Assembly: GCF_000691225.1 (NCBI RefSeq)
Contig: NZ_JMSZ01000024.1
Coordinates: 62,001-126,000, forward strand
Direction of reading: 5' to 3'
Source: Nitrincola lacisaponensis
GTDB taxonomy: Bacteria > Pseudomonadota > Gammaproteobacteria > Pseudomonadales > Balneatricaceae
DNA length: 64,000 bases
A program made the position numbers and the translations under genes. Positions within the stretch are counted from its first letter, which is position 1. Every line of letters begins with the position of its first letter. The notes below the pieces were generated by a model. The model saw only the letters and a program-made list of their open reading frames with translations. It did no database searches and was not told where the DNA came from. Of the stretch, positions 19,693 to 29,609 are shown one piece after another.

Positions 19693-20639
19693 TCCTGGCG
19701 CTGAAAAAAGGACAGGAAGGCGCGTTCCTGTTGTTGTGCCTCAGCCAGGCTGAGGCGACGAAACTGAATCACTTCACCTGGGCGTCCTTGTGCCAGGCGA
19801 TCCAGACTCCGCAGTGTGACAAAACCGGGCTGTGGATAACCACCAATGCTTTGGCGCTCATTCAGCAGAATGATCGGCTGGCCACTGGGGGGGAGTTGTA
19901 CTGTTCCGGCGGCAACGCCTGAGGACACCAGCGGATAGCGTTCGACCTGCAAGGGCTGTCCGTCCAGCAGTGCGGCCATGCGGTTGGAGCGACTGGACAG
20001 TGTCCAGCGTTGAGCCAGCAGGGTTTCAATCAGTTGTTCCGGCAGCGGTGAGGCAGGGTTGTCACAAAAATCCAGTATCAGTGGTGCCTGATAGTCCGGC
20101 CGAAATGCGGCAGGTACGCTGCAGGGTCGCCCCTGATCCGTATCCCGGGTGCAGGCATAACTGAGTTGATCACCCGCTTTCAGTGGGCTGCCCAGACCAT
20201 CCTGCCCACCCAGCTGTTCCCGGACGATTGCAGAACGGCTGTTACCCAGCCCCACAGGCGTTTTCCAGCCGCCCCGGACGCAGAGGTAACCACGCAGTCC
20301 CTGAGCGGCATAACCGGTTTCCAGCAGATCTCCAGCCTTGATTGTCAGGGTTTCCCAAGTGGCAACAGGTTGGCCATTTAAACGCGCATTGAGATCAGCG
20401 CCGGTCAATGCAATTTGCGTGGCCTGACTAAAGCACCCCTTGAAGCCTCCGATAGTGATTTCAATGGCGGCCTCGCCCCAGTGATTGCCCAGCAGACGAT
20501 TGCCCCAGGCCCAGGCATGACGATCCATCACGCCGCCCTGAGTCAGGCCCAGATGGGCTACATGCTGGCGTCCGCCATCTTCGACCAGGCTGAGCATGCC
20601 GCCTTCCAGAACCTCGAGAACACGATGCAGAGAGTTCAT
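19668..20639 (-). CDS. pxpC: 5-oxoprolinase subunit C
   Basis: PxpC is the biotin-dependent-carboxyltransferase-like subunit of the ATP-dependent 5-oxoprolinase that hydrolyses pyroglutamate to glutamate. The 323-residue protein belongs to the allophanate hydrolase subunit 2 family (MEDGGRQHVAHLGLTQGG-like opening, GLRGYLCVRGGW, QTIGGYPQPGFV-like SIGGYPQPGFVTLRSLDRLAQ). It overlaps pxpB by 4 bases and lies in the order pxpA-pxpB-pxpC. Confidence 0.92.
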   Translation of the reverse strand: MNSLHRVLEVLEGGMLSLVEDGGRQHVAHLGLTQGGVMDRHAWAWGNRLLGNHWGEAAIEITIGGFKGCFSQATQIALTGADLNARLNGQPVATWETLTIKAGDLLETGYAAQGLRGYLCVRGGWKTPVGLGNSRSAIVREQLGGQDGLGSPLKAGDQLSYACTRDTDQGRPCSVPAAFRPDYQAPLILDFCDNPASPLPEQLIETLLAQRWTLSSRSNRMAALLDGQPLQVERYPLVSSGVAAGTVQLPPSGQPIILLNERQSIGGYPQPGFVTLRSLDRLAQGRPGEVIQFRRLSLAEAQQQERAFLSFFQRQDQAPIRAI

Positions 20640-21325
20640 AGCGTGCCACCGAGTGACAGATAGGTGTCACGGTCGACCGCGTGAAAACGTACCGCCTGAC
20701 CTGGTTGCAACAGCGCTGGCGGGTCGGCGTCGACATTAAACAGCTTCATCGGGGTGCGGCCGAGCAAGTGCCAGCCTCCGGGGGACTCAATCGGGTAGAT
20801 GGCGGTCTGGTTGTCGGCGATGGCGACGCTGCCTGCCGGCACCCGAGATCGTGGTGTTTCCCGGCGCGCGCTAATCAGCCGCGAATCCAGTTCACCCATA
20901 TAGGCAAATCCGGGGGCAAATCCCAGTGCATAGACACGGTATTCCCGGCTGCTGTGCAGGTGTATCAACTGTTCCACTGAACACTGGCAGCGTTCCGCCA
21001 GTGCCGTGAGGTCTGGGCCGGTGGTGTGTGGATCATAAAAGACCGGAATATGAATCACTTCCGACCGGGTTTCCGGGGCGCTTTCCGGCTGATGGTTGAG
21101 CAATGGCGTTAAACGTGCCAGCAAGCTGTCGTAATCTTCCAGACGCAGATCATATTCCAGCAGCAGCGTGGTATAGGCGGGTGTAATGTTCAGCAGCGAA
21201 TCGCCCAGGCAGGCGCGCAGGCGTTGACCTAGCTGGTGGATGCAGGCGCTGAGTGCCGGATCCATGCGCTCGCCGAATCGCAGTAGTATCGCATTGACGC
21301 CTGCAGGTTCGGCTGACCAGTGCAT
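20636..21325 (-). CDS. pxpB: 5-oxoprolinase subunit B
   Basis: PxpB is the ATP-binding allophanate-hydrolase-subunit-1-like partner of PxpC. The 229-residue protein shows the conserved VYALGFAPGFAYMGELDSRL, RRETPRSRVPAGSVAIADNQTAIYP and SPGGWHLLGRTP segments. It lies 1 base after pxpA and overlaps pxpC. Confidence 0.93.
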   Translation of the reverse strand: MHWSAEPAGVNAILLRFGERMDPALSACIHQLGQRLRACLGDSLLNITPAYTTLLLEYDLRLEDYDSLLARLTPLLNHQPESAPETRSEVIHIPVFYDPHTTGPDLTALAERCQCSVEQLIHLHSSREYRVYALGFAPGFAYMGELDSRLISARRETPRSRVPAGSVAIADNQTAIYPIESPGGWHLLGRTPMKLFNVDADPPALLQPGQAVRFHAVDRDTYLSLGGTL

Positions 21326-21326
21326 A

Positions 21327-22067
21327 TCAGGACCTCAGTGCCTGATATATCGCTTGCAGGGTGAGCACCGATTCCGGGTTGTCGCCGTGCACGCAGAGGG
21401 TATCGGCTTGCAGCGAGAGCATGCCTTGCGGTGTCTGGACCTGCCGGGTGTGTGCCAGAGATCGGGCCTGTGCCAGAATCTGTTCAGGCTGGTGATACAC
21501 TGCACCTGATTGCTGGCGAGACATCAGCTGGCCATCGGCGGTGTAGGCACGATCAGCAAAGGCTTCAAAGATCAGTGGCAGATCAAACTGTTGTGCCATC
21601 TGTTGCGCTGGCTGGTTATCCGGACGGCTTAGCAGCATCAGTGCCAGTGGTGTGTCGCTGTGTTGATTCAGAGCCGATACTGCGGCCATTACCTGCTCCA
21701 GCAGGGCAGGGTTTGCCATCATGTCATTGTACAGCGCACCATGGGGTTTAACGTAATCAACCTGTCCGCCTTCTGCGCGACAGATCGCCTGGAGCGCGCC
21801 CACCTGGTACTGGATCAATGCACGGCATTCAGCATCGGAAACACTCAGGCTGCGACGGCCAAAGCCAAGCAGATCAGGGTAGGCAGGGTGAGCACCGATA
21901 CTGACATCAAATTGCAGAGCCAGCTGAACGGTTTTTTGCATGGTGAGGGGGTCTGAAGCGTGAAAGCCACAGGCGATGTTTGCCTGGTCAACCCAGGGCA
22001 TAACCTCGGCGTCTCGTCCCATCGACCAGACGCCGAAGCTTTCACCTACGTCCGCATTCAGCAGCAT
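21327..22067 (-). CDS. pxpA: 5-oxoprolinase subunit A
   Basis: PxpA is the LamB/YcsF-family subunit of 5-oxoprolinase. The 246-residue protein begins MLLNADVGESFGVW, typical of the family, and has ANIACGFHASDP, GAHPAYPDLLGFGRR and VKPHGALYNDM. The start at 22067 follows from this homology; a longer frame runs into fabB. It lies only 13 bases after the fabB stop in the same direction. Confidence 0.94.
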   Translation of the reverse strand: MLLNADVGESFGVWSMGRDAEVMPWVDQANIACGFHASDPLTMQKTVQLALQFDVSIGAHPAYPDLLGFGRRSLSVSDAECRALIQYQVGALQAICRAEGGQVDYVKPHGALYNDMMANPALLEQVMAAVSALNQHSDTPLALMLLSRPDNQPAQQMAQQFDLPLIFEAFADRAYTADGQLMSRQQSGAVYHQPEQILAQARSLAHTRQVQTPQGMLSLQADTLCVHGDNPESVLTLQAIYQALRS

Positions 22068-22080
22068 AGGTGACAGCTGC

Positions 22081-23298
22081 TCAGCCGTTGTACTTCTGCA
22101 GCACCAGCGTGGCGTTGGTGCCACCAAAGCCGAAGCTGTTGGACATGACGCGCTGCAGGTCAACGTTGTCCTGACGCTCGATGGCAATCGGGAGGCCGAC
22201 CGCTTCCGGGTCCAGCTCTTCGATATTGGCCGATGCGCAGATGAAGTTATTTTGTTGCATCAGCATGCAGTAAATGGCTTCCTGAACCCCGGTGGCACCC
22301 AGTGAGTGGCCTGCCAAAGATTTGGTGGAGCTCACGGTAGGCATTTTGTCACCGAAGAGTTCACGCATCGCCTTCAGCTCCTGAATGTCGCCAGCAGGAG
22401 TCGAGGTGCCGTGAGAGTTGATATAGTCCACTGGACCCTCAACTGTCGCCAGGGCTTGCTGCATGCAGCGAACCGCGCCTTCACCAGACGGTGCAACCAT
22501 GTCATAGCCGTCTGATGTGGCACCATAGCCAACCAGTTCAGCATAGATTTTGGCGCCACGCGCTTTGGCATGTTCCAGCTCTTCCAGAACCAGCATACCG
22601 CCGCCACCGGAGATGACAAAGCCGTCGCGATTGGCGTCATAGGCACGTGAAGCTTTCTCGGGCGTGTCGTTGTATTTGCTCGACAGGGCGCCCATGGCAT
22701 CAAACATGACGCTCAGCGACCAGTGCAGCTCTTCACCACCACCGGCAAAAATAACGTCCTGTTTGCCCAGTTGAATCAGCTCCATAGCGTTGCCGATACA
22801 GTGTGCGCTGGTGGCACAGGCAGAAGTAATGGAGTAGTTCACACCCTTGATCTTGAAGGGCGTGGCCAGACAGGCTGATACGGTAGAACCCATCGTGCGT
22901 GTAACACGGTAAGGTCCGACACGACGGACACCTTTATCACGCAGAATATCGGCACTTTCGACGATATCGGCAGAAGATGCGCCACCTGAACCGGCAATCA
23001 GACCGGTACGTACATTGGAAACCTGCTCTTCAGTCAGGCCGGAGTCTTCGATGGCCTGTTTCATGGACAGGTAGGCGTAAGCCGATGCGTTGCCCATGAA
23101 GCGACGCAGCTTGCGGTCGATCAGGCTGTCCAGATCAACATCTACTTGACCGGCAACCTGGCTGCGGAAGCCCATTTCCTGGTATTCCGGCTGAAAACGT
23201 ATGCCAGAGCGGCCCTGCTTCAGGGAATCGAGAACTGTTTCTTTGTCATTTCCCAGGCAGGAAATGATGCCCATTCCGGTAACCACAACGCGTCGCAT
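22081..23298 (-). CDS. fabB: Beta-ketoacyl-ACP synthase I
   Basis: FabB elongates acyl-ACP, including the unsaturated intermediates made by FabA. The 405-residue thiolase-fold protein has the active-site cysteine C161 in [12 protein letters not shown], the two histidines in [10 protein letters not shown] and AGHSLGATG, and the final [14 protein letters not shown]. The fabA-fabB order is typical of gammaproteobacteria that make unsaturated fatty acids anaerobically. A 65-base gap separates it from fabA. Confidence 0.97.
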   Translation of the reverse strand: MRRVVVTGMGIISCLGNDKETVLDSLKQGRSGIRFQPEYQEMGFRSQVAGQVDVDLDSLIDRKLRRFMGNASAYAYLSMKQAIEDSGLTEEQVSNVRTGLIAGSGGASSADIVESADILRDKGVRRVGPYRVTRTMGSTVSACLATPFKIKGVNYSITSACATSAHCIGNAMELIQLGKQDVIFAGGGEELHWSLSVMFDAMGALSSKYNDTPEKASRAYDANRDGFVISGGGGMLVLEELEHAKARGAKIYAELVGYGATSDGYDMVAPSGEGAVRCMQQALATVEGPVDYINSHGTSTPAGDIQELKAMRELFGDKMPTVSSTKSLAGHSLGATGVQEAIYCMLMQQNNFICASANIEELDPEAVGLPIAIERQDNVDLQRVMSNSFGFGGTNATLVLQKYNG

Positions 23299-23363
23299 GT
23301 GCTGACTCTCTCTGCTTTGACGTAACTTAACTGGTTCTTATAATCGTCTGACCCTGACAGGGC

Positions 23364-23879
23364 TCAGAAGTTGTCTGTTGAAGTAAACAGACCTACCCGC
23401 AAATCCTTGGCAGTGTAGATTTCACGACCATCGACTGACATGCTGGCGTCGGCAATACCCATAACCAGCTTGCGCTCGATGACACGCTTCAGTTGTATAT
23501 GATAGGTCACTTTCTTTGCAGTCGGCAGTACCTGACCAAAGAACTTCACTTCACCGGCACCCAGTGCGCGCCCACGGCCCTTGTTGCCTTTCCAGCCGAG
23601 GAAGAAACCAACCATCTGCCACATGGCATCCAGACCCAGACAGCCAGGCATGACCGGATCTGTCGGGAAGTGGCAATCAAAGAACCACAGCTCGGGATGG
23701 ATATCCAGTTCTGCAATGATCTCGCCCTTGCCGAACTCACCACCATCTTCGGTGATGCTGATGATTCGGTCCATCATCAGCATGTTGCCAACGGGCAGGC
23801 GGGCATTACCGGGGCCGAACATTTCGCCGTAGCCGCATTTCAGGAGGTCTTCGCGTTCAAAAGAGGAGGGCTTAGTCAT
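23364..23879 (-). CDS. fabA: 3-hydroxydecanoyl-ACP dehydratase/isomerase
   Basis: FabA dehydrates 3-hydroxydecanoyl-ACP and isomerises the product, starting unsaturated fatty acid synthesis. The 171-residue protein has catalytic H70 and D84 in [23 protein letters not shown], the same positions as in E. coli. The ATG at 23879 ([19 protein letters not shown]) was chosen over an upstream in-frame ATG. Confidence 0.97.
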   Translation of the reverse strand: MTKPSSFEREDLLKCGYGEMFGPGNARLPVGNMLMMDRIISITEDGGEFGKGEIIAELDIHPELWFFDCHFPTDPVMPGCLGLDAMWQMVGFFLGWKGNKGRGRALGAGEVKFFGQVLPTAKKVTYHIQLKRVIERKLVMGIADASMSVDGREIYTAKDLRVGLFTSTDNF

Positions 23880-24007
23880 GAAGTTCTGTCTGTCCAAAAA
23901 CGTTAAAATCAAATGAATGCTGGTGATTATACCGTCTGAGTGTAGCAGAGGCACGACCTGTTGCTGATTATTTGCACAGTCACTGCCTGGCTGCTGCTCA
24001 TCCGGCC

Positions 24008-24976
24008 TCAGCGTTTGCGTGCTACGGCAAGCCCGGCCAGCTCCACCAGCGTGGTTTTAAAGGAGGTGTCAGGCAGAACTGCAATCGCCGCGATGGCCAG
24101 ATCGACCTGCTGTTGTGCTGCCTGTTGGGCATACTCTATGGCGCCGGTGCGCTGTACGATATCCAGTACTGGCTGCAAGTCTTCCAGCCCGCCCTGACGA
24201 ATGGCCTGACGGATGATCTGACGCTCTTCATCGGTACCGCATTGTATGGCACGAATCAGCGGCAGGGTTGCTTTACCTTCTGCCAGATCGTCACCCACAT
24301 TCTTGCCCATCTCGTCAGCGGTAGACAGGTAGTCCATCACATCATCGATGATCTGAAAGGCAATACCGATGTGGCGGCCATAGCGGCGCAGCGCTTCACG
24401 ATCCTCGGCAGAGGCATCAGCCAGAATGGCACCGCATTCAGTCGCTGCTTCGAACAGCATGGCGGTTTTACCCAGGATGACCTGCATATAGCTGTCTTCG
24501 GTGGTATCCGGGTTGCGCTGATTCAGTAGCTGCAGTACTTCACCTTCTGCAATGACCGTGGTGGCATTGGAGATCACCTGCATGATTTCCATGCGGCCAA
24601 TTTCCACCATGATCTGGAACGAGCGTGAATAGAGAAAGTCGCCCACCAGTACACTGGGGGCATTGCCCCATTTGGCATTGGCGGTTGCATTACCACGGCG
24701 CAGTTCGGAGTTGTCGACGACATCGTCGTGGAGTAAGGTCGCGGTGTGAATAAATTCGATGACAGCAGCCAGACGAATGTGCAGCTCCCCTTCATAGCCG
24801 CAGGCATTGGCGCTGAGCAACGCCAGTAATGGCCGCAGGCGCTTGCCGCCGCTTTCGACAATATAGTGGCCCATTTTCTCAACCAGTGGCACATTGGAAC
24901 CGAGGTTGTTGAGAATAAAATCGGTCACGGCGTCGAACTGAGGTTCGATGAGTGGGTTAAGCTGATGTGGCTGCAT
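24008..24976 (-). CDS. ispB: Octaprenyl diphosphate synthase
   Basis: IspB builds the long isoprenoid chain for ubiquinone. The 322-residue prenyltransferase has the aspartate-rich motifs [15 protein letters not shown] and [10 protein letters not shown]. The ATG at 24976 gives the same N-terminus as E. coli IspB; longer starts were rejected. In many gammaproteobacteria ispB is directly divergent from rplU; here tag and an inverted-repeat region lie between them. Confidence 0.95.
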   Translation of the reverse strand: MQPHQLNPLIEPQFDAVTDFILNNLGSNVPLVEKMGHYIVESGGKRLRPLLALLSANACGYEGELHIRLAAVIEFIHTATLLHDDVVDNSELRRGNATANAKWGNAPSVLVGDFLYSRSFQIMVEIGRMEIMQVISNATTVIAEGEVLQLLNQRNPDTTEDSYMQVILGKTAMLFEAATECGAILADASAEDREALRRYGRHIGIAFQIIDDVMDYLSTADEMGKNVGDDLAEGKATLPLIRAIQCGTDEERQIIRQAIRQGGLEDLQPVLDIVQRTGAIEYAQQAAQQQVDLAIAAIAVLPDTSFKTTLVELAGLAVARKR

Positions 24977-25075
24977 GTATTCGGATGGCTGGAAAATTAA
25001 TGTTGGCTGAATGCTAGGGAGTGCGCTCCCCGATGTCAAGAAACACGATAGTTTGACGGGTTAAGGAGACTGTGT

Positions 25076-25630
25076 ATGAAACGCTGTGGATGGTGTAGTG
25101 ATGACCCGCTGTATATTGCCTACCATGATCAGGAGTGGGGTGTGCCGGTGTATGATGATCGGCATTTGTTCGAGATGCTGATCCTGGAAGGTGCGCAGGC
25201 AGGTTTGAGCTGGATCACCATCCTGCGTAAGCGTGAGGCCTATCGTGAGGCTTTTCATCAGTTTGATGTCGAGCGGGTGGCGGCTTATACGGATGCGGAT
25301 GTCGAACGTTTGCTGGCAAATCCCGGTATTGTGCGTAACCGGCTGAAAATCGAAGCGGCAATACGTAATGCGCGAGGTGTGCTGGCTATTCAGGCTGAAG
25401 AAAGCTCGTTGAGTGATTATCTGTGGCAGTTTGTGGGTGGTCAGCCAATACACAATCATTGGCCAGATCTTAAATCCATACCTGCGCAGACGCCTGAATC
25501 GATCAATCTGAGTCGGGCATTGAAAAAGCGTGGCTTCAACTTTGTTGGTCCGACGATTTGCTATGCTTTCATGCAGGCGGTCGGAATGGTCAATGATCAT
25601 GAGCAAAGCTGCTTTCGCTACAAGCAGTGA
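25076..25630 (+). CDS. tag: DNA-3-methyladenine glycosylase I
   Basis: Tag removes 3-methyladenine from alkylated DNA in base-excision repair. The 184-residue protein (E. coli 187) has the zinc ligands C4, H17, H175 and C179, and the family core MLILEGAQAGLSWITILRKREAYREAF with FVGPTICYAFMQAVGMVNDH. It stands alone between ispB and rplU and may have been inserted between those neighbours. Confidence 0.95.
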   Translation: MKRCGWCSDDPLYIAYHDQEWGVPVYDDRHLFEMLILEGAQAGLSWITILRKREAYREAFHQFDVERVAAYTDADVERLLANPGIVRNRLKIEAAIRNARGVLAIQAEESSLSDYLWQFVGGQPIHNHWPDLKSIPAQTPESINLSRALKKRGFNFVGPTICYAFMQAVGMVNDHEQSCFRYKQ

Positions 25631-25650
25631 AATTGCACTATTGTCAGGTC

Positions 25651-25757
25651 GGGTCGGTGGTGTCGCTGCTGTGTGACCGTCTGCCGCCATGGAAGGCGGC
25701 AGTCGAGCGGTCATGGATGACGAAAAGCGTGTCACACAGCAGCGACACCACTGACCC
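25651..25757. repeat. Long nested inverted repeat between tag and rplU
   Basis: Two 27-base arms (25651-25677 and 25731-25757) are complementary at all positions except one G-T pair. Between them is a second perfect 8-bp hairpin, CTGCCGCC / GGCGGCAG (25681-25688, 25695-25702). The whole 107-base unit would fold as a cruciform or a long RNA hairpin. It has no open frame and no T-run after it, so it is not a classic terminator. It may be a miniature mobile or REP-like element. Confidence 0.8.
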
Positions 25758-25828
25758 TCTACAGTAAGTGCCAATTGGGTAGTGTGCTTTCTGAAGGGTG
25801 ATTGTCCTTGATTTACCCGCGATAGTAC

Positions 25829-25857
25829 TTGAATGCGCAGTGAGTGCTCTGTATAAT
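25829..25857 (+). promoter_or_regulatory. Sigma70 promoter of rplU-rpmA
   Basis: TTGAAT (25829-25834), a 17-base spacer and a perfect TATAAT (25852-25857) form a strong housekeeping promoter. A GC-rich discriminator (GCGCGCCC) follows, a feature of stringently controlled ribosomal promoters. This leaves a leader of about 120 bases before rplU. Confidence 0.85.
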
Positions 25858-25987
25858 TGCGCGCCCTGAGCTTGTCTAAATCACGCTCCCTGTTATAGGG
25901 TTTACTTGCGATCAAGTCTAACTTGAATGCAGCCCTTAGAAGCAGGTTTCGTTTCAGTAGCCGGACAAGCGTAACCTGGAGAAAATT

Positions 25988-26299
25988 ATGTTCGCAGTAA
26001 TTGTAAGTGGCGGTAAGCAATACCGTGTGCAGGAAGGTCAGACCCTGAAGCTGGAAAAACTGGCTGTTGAGCAGGGCGGCAAAGTGGAATTTGATCGTGT
26101 ATTGCTGGTTAGCAATGGCGATAACGTCACTGTGGGTGCGCCGGTTGTTGAAGGTGCCAAAGTGTCTGCTGAAGTGGTTAGCCATGGTCGCGGAGACAAG
26201 GTTACTATCATCAAGTTCCGTCGTCGTAAGCACCACATGAAGCGTCAGGGCCACCGTCAGTGGTTCACTGAAGTCAAGATTACCGGTATCAGTGCGTAA
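25988..26299 (+). CDS. rplU: 50S ribosomal protein L21
   Basis: L21 is a large-subunit protein. The 103-residue product begins [18 protein letters not shown] and ends with the basic [16 protein letters not shown] segment and TEVKITGI, all typical. AACCTGGAG lies upstream of the ATG. It is cotranscribed with rpmA. Confidence 0.98.
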   Translation: MFAVIVSGGKQYRVQEGQTLKLEKLAVEQGGKVEFDRVLLVSNGDNVTVGAPVVEGAKVSAEVVSHGRGDKVTIIKFRRRKHHMKRQGHRQWFTEVKITGISA

Positions 26300-26332
26300 G
26301 CACGCTGCCGAAAAACGCATAGGAGAGATATA

Positions 26333-26590
26333 ATGGCTCATAAGAAGGCAGGCGGTTCAACGCGTAACGGCCGCGACTCACAGTCCAAGCGACTGGGTGT
26401 AAAGCGTTTCGGTGGTCAGGCTGTGATCGCTGGTAACATTCTGGTTCGTCAGCGCGGTACCAAGTTCCACGCAGGTGAGAACGTTGGTCTGGGTAAGGAC
26501 CACACTCTGTTTGCAACAGCAGACGGCGTAGTCAAGTTTGTAGTGAAAGGCCCGCAAAAGCGTCAGTACGTTACAGTCGTACCAGCGTAA
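26333..26590 (+). CDS. rpmA: 50S ribosomal protein L27
   Basis: L27 reaches into the peptidyl transferase centre. The 85-residue protein begins [16 protein letters not shown] with [17 protein letters not shown] and [17 protein letters not shown], as in the family. AGGAGA precedes the ATG. An intrinsic terminator follows the gene. Confidence 0.98.
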   Translation: MAHKKAGGSTRNGRDSQSKRLGVKRFGGQAVIAGNILVRQRGTKFHAGENVGLGKDHTLFATADGVVKFVVKGPQKRQYVTVVPA

Positions 26591-26613
26591 GCAGCTTCTC
26601 CACGCATTCGAAA

Positions 26614-26639
26614 AAGCTCCGCCTGGCGGGGCTTTTTTT
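26614..26639 (+). terminator. Intrinsic terminator after rpmA
   Basis: AAGCTCCGC / GCGGGGCTT forms a 9-bp stem (one T-G pair) with a 3-base loop, followed by a run of seven T residues. It separates the ribosomal pair from obgE. Confidence 0.88.
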
Positions 26640-26757
26640 ATGTACAGGGATGTATTGGCAGAAAGCTGCTCCTGCACTTTCTGCATACGCGCCATCCTTG
26701 GCGCAATATGCCGCGAACGCATGGATGCACAGGGGCGGCGATGATTTGAAAATTTGA

Positions 26758-27978
<1,221 letters not shown>

Positions 27979-27993
27979 CGGAGAAACACAGGC

Positions 27994-29115
27994 ATGACAG
28001 GGCGTGAACGGCTGGCTCGGCGAGGGCGTTGGGTTGTCAAGATTGGCAGCTCATTGCTGACCAATGATGGACGCGGGCTGGATCAGCAGGCAATTTCGCG
28101 TTGGGTGGAGCAGTTGGTCACCCTGCGTGAGGCGGGTATCGAGGTGGTATTGGTCTCCTCGGGTGCAGTTGCAGAAGGCATGAATCGTCTGGGCTGGAAA
28201 ACACGACCGCATGAAGTGTTTCGCTTGCAGGCTGCTGCCGCTGTGGGTCAGATGGGTCTGGTACAAACCTGGGAAGCCTGTTTCTGGAAGCATGGTGTGC
28301 ATACCGCTCAGGTGCTGCTCACGCATGATGACCTGTCCAACCGCAAGCGTTACCTGAATGCCCGTTCCACATTACGCACTCTGATTGAGCTGGGTGTGGT
28401 GGCTGTGGTGAATGAAAATGACACAGTGGTCACCAGTGAGATACGTTTTGGTGATAACGATACGCTGGGTGCGCTGGTAGCCAATGCGGTCGAAGCCGAT
28501 GCGCTGATTCTGTTGACCGATCAGAAAGGTTTGTTTACGGCCGATCCGCGACAGGACCCTAATGCCCAACTGATTGCTGAGGCTCGCGCCGAAGATGAGC
28601 AGATCCAGGCGGTTGCCGGTGATGGTGGTGCGCTGGGGTGTGGTGGCATGATCACCAAGGTGCGTGCTGCGCGTCTGGCGGCCCGTTCCGGGGCGGTGAC
28701 TGTTATTGCCAGTGGTCGGGAAGATGAAGTGCTGCGTCGTCTGTTTGCCGGTGAGGCGCTGGGTACGCTGCTGACGCCGGATCGTGAGCCGATGGCGGCA
28801 CGCAAACAGTGGATAGCCGGTCATTTGCAGGCACGTGGTACTGTGATGGTTGATGCGGGCGCGGTGAGGGCGTTGACCACAGGCGGTCGAAGCCTGTTAC
28901 CAGCCGGTGTGCTGAATGTGACGGGTGACTTTTCCCGTGGCGAGATGGTCATGGTGCTGGATGAAGCCGGACGGGTCATTGCCCGTGGTCTGGCAAACTA
29001 TGGTGCTGAAGATGCGCGCAGTATTATGGGGCATCCTACACGTGCGATAGAGTCTATTCTTGGCTTTATGGGCGAAGAAGAGTTGGTGCACCGAGACAAT
29101 ATGGTACTGGCCTGA
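27994..29115 (+). CDS. proB: Glutamate 5-kinase
   Basis: ProB phosphorylates glutamate in the first step of proline synthesis. The 373-residue protein has an amino-acid-kinase domain ([50 protein letters not shown]) and a C-terminal PUA domain from about residue 280 ([22 protein letters not shown]). It is paired with obgE. A bidirectional terminator separates it from convergent rpsT. Confidence 0.96.
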   Translation: MTGRERLARRGRWVVKIGSSLLTNDGRGLDQQAISRWVEQLVTLREAGIEVVLVSSGAVAEGMNRLGWKTRPHEVFRLQAAAAVGQMGLVQTWEACFWKHGVHTAQVLLTHDDLSNRKRYLNARSTLRTLIELGVVAVVNENDTVVTSEIRFGDNDTLGALVANAVEADALILLTDQKGLFTADPRQDPNAQLIAEARAEDEQIQAVAGDGGALGCGGMITKVRAARLAARSGAVTVIASGREDEVLRRLFAGEALGTLLTPDREPMAARKQWIAGHLQARGTVMVDAGAVRALTTGGRSLLPAGVLNVTGDFSRGEMVMVLDEAGRVIARGLANYGAEDARSIMGHPTRAIESILGFMGEEELVHRDNMVLA

Positions 29116-29125
29116 TCCAGGATGC

Positions 29126-29156
29126 AAAAAAAACCGGCGATTAGCCGGTTTTTTTT
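29126..29156. terminator. Bidirectional terminator between proB and rpsT
   Basis: Eight A residues, CCGGC, a 5-base loop, GCCGG and eight T residues form a symmetric hairpin. It can end transcription from proB on the plus strand and from rpsT on the minus strand. Confidence 0.93.
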
Positions 29157-29171
29157 CAGGTCATCAGGCAA

Positions 29172-29435
29172 TTAAGCCAGCGCTTTGATCTTTGCAGACA
29201 GGCGGCTCTTGTGACGAGCAATCTTGTTAGCGTGGAAGATGCCTTTGTTGACAGAGCTGTCCAGAACAGGCTGAGCTGTTTTGAATGCAGTTTCTGCGGC
29301 AGCTTTGTCGCCACTTTCAATTGCTTTGATGACTTTTTTCAAATAGGTACGCGCCATGGAGCGCAGGCTAGCGTTTTGCTGACGACGCTTCTCCGCCTGG
29401 CGAGCACGTTTACGGGATCCTGCGGAATTAGCCAC
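29172..29435 (-). CDS. rpsT: 30S ribosomal protein S20
   Basis: S20 is a small basic 30S protein. The 87-residue product ([34 protein letters not shown]) fits the family. The start codon is GTG at 29433-29435, with AAAGGAG upstream; S20 genes often use a non-ATG start, which can allow autoregulation of translation. Confidence 0.97.
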   Translation of the reverse strand: MANSAGSRKRARQAEKRRQQNASLRSMARTYLKKVIKAIESGDKAAAETAFKTAQPVLDSSVNKGIFHANKIARHKSRLSAKIKALA

Positions 29436-29502
29436 AGTCTGGCTCCTTTAAACTTAGGTTGATCAAATTACGGCGGTAGTAGTGCCGAAAAACAGACGCG
29501 AA

Positions 29503-29531
29503 ATTATTCATGTTAGCGGACCAGAAGTCAA
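29503..29531 (-). promoter_or_regulatory. Sigma70 promoter of rpsT
   Basis: On the minus strand TTGACT (29526-29531), a 17-base spacer and AATAAT (29503-29508) form a near-consensus promoter. It lies about 70 bases before the rpsT start codon. Confidence 0.75.
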
Positions 29532-29609
29532 CTGTTTCTGACGATTTCTCGCGCGCATACGCTATGAGCGGCACTCAAAGCGCGTTATCATCTGCGCGTT
29601 CTGCCGATC

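Noticed and set aside
25061-26341. A 426-codon minus-strand frame covering tag and rplU
   Set aside because: It runs antisense to two certain genes and across a strong promoter and the inverted repeat.
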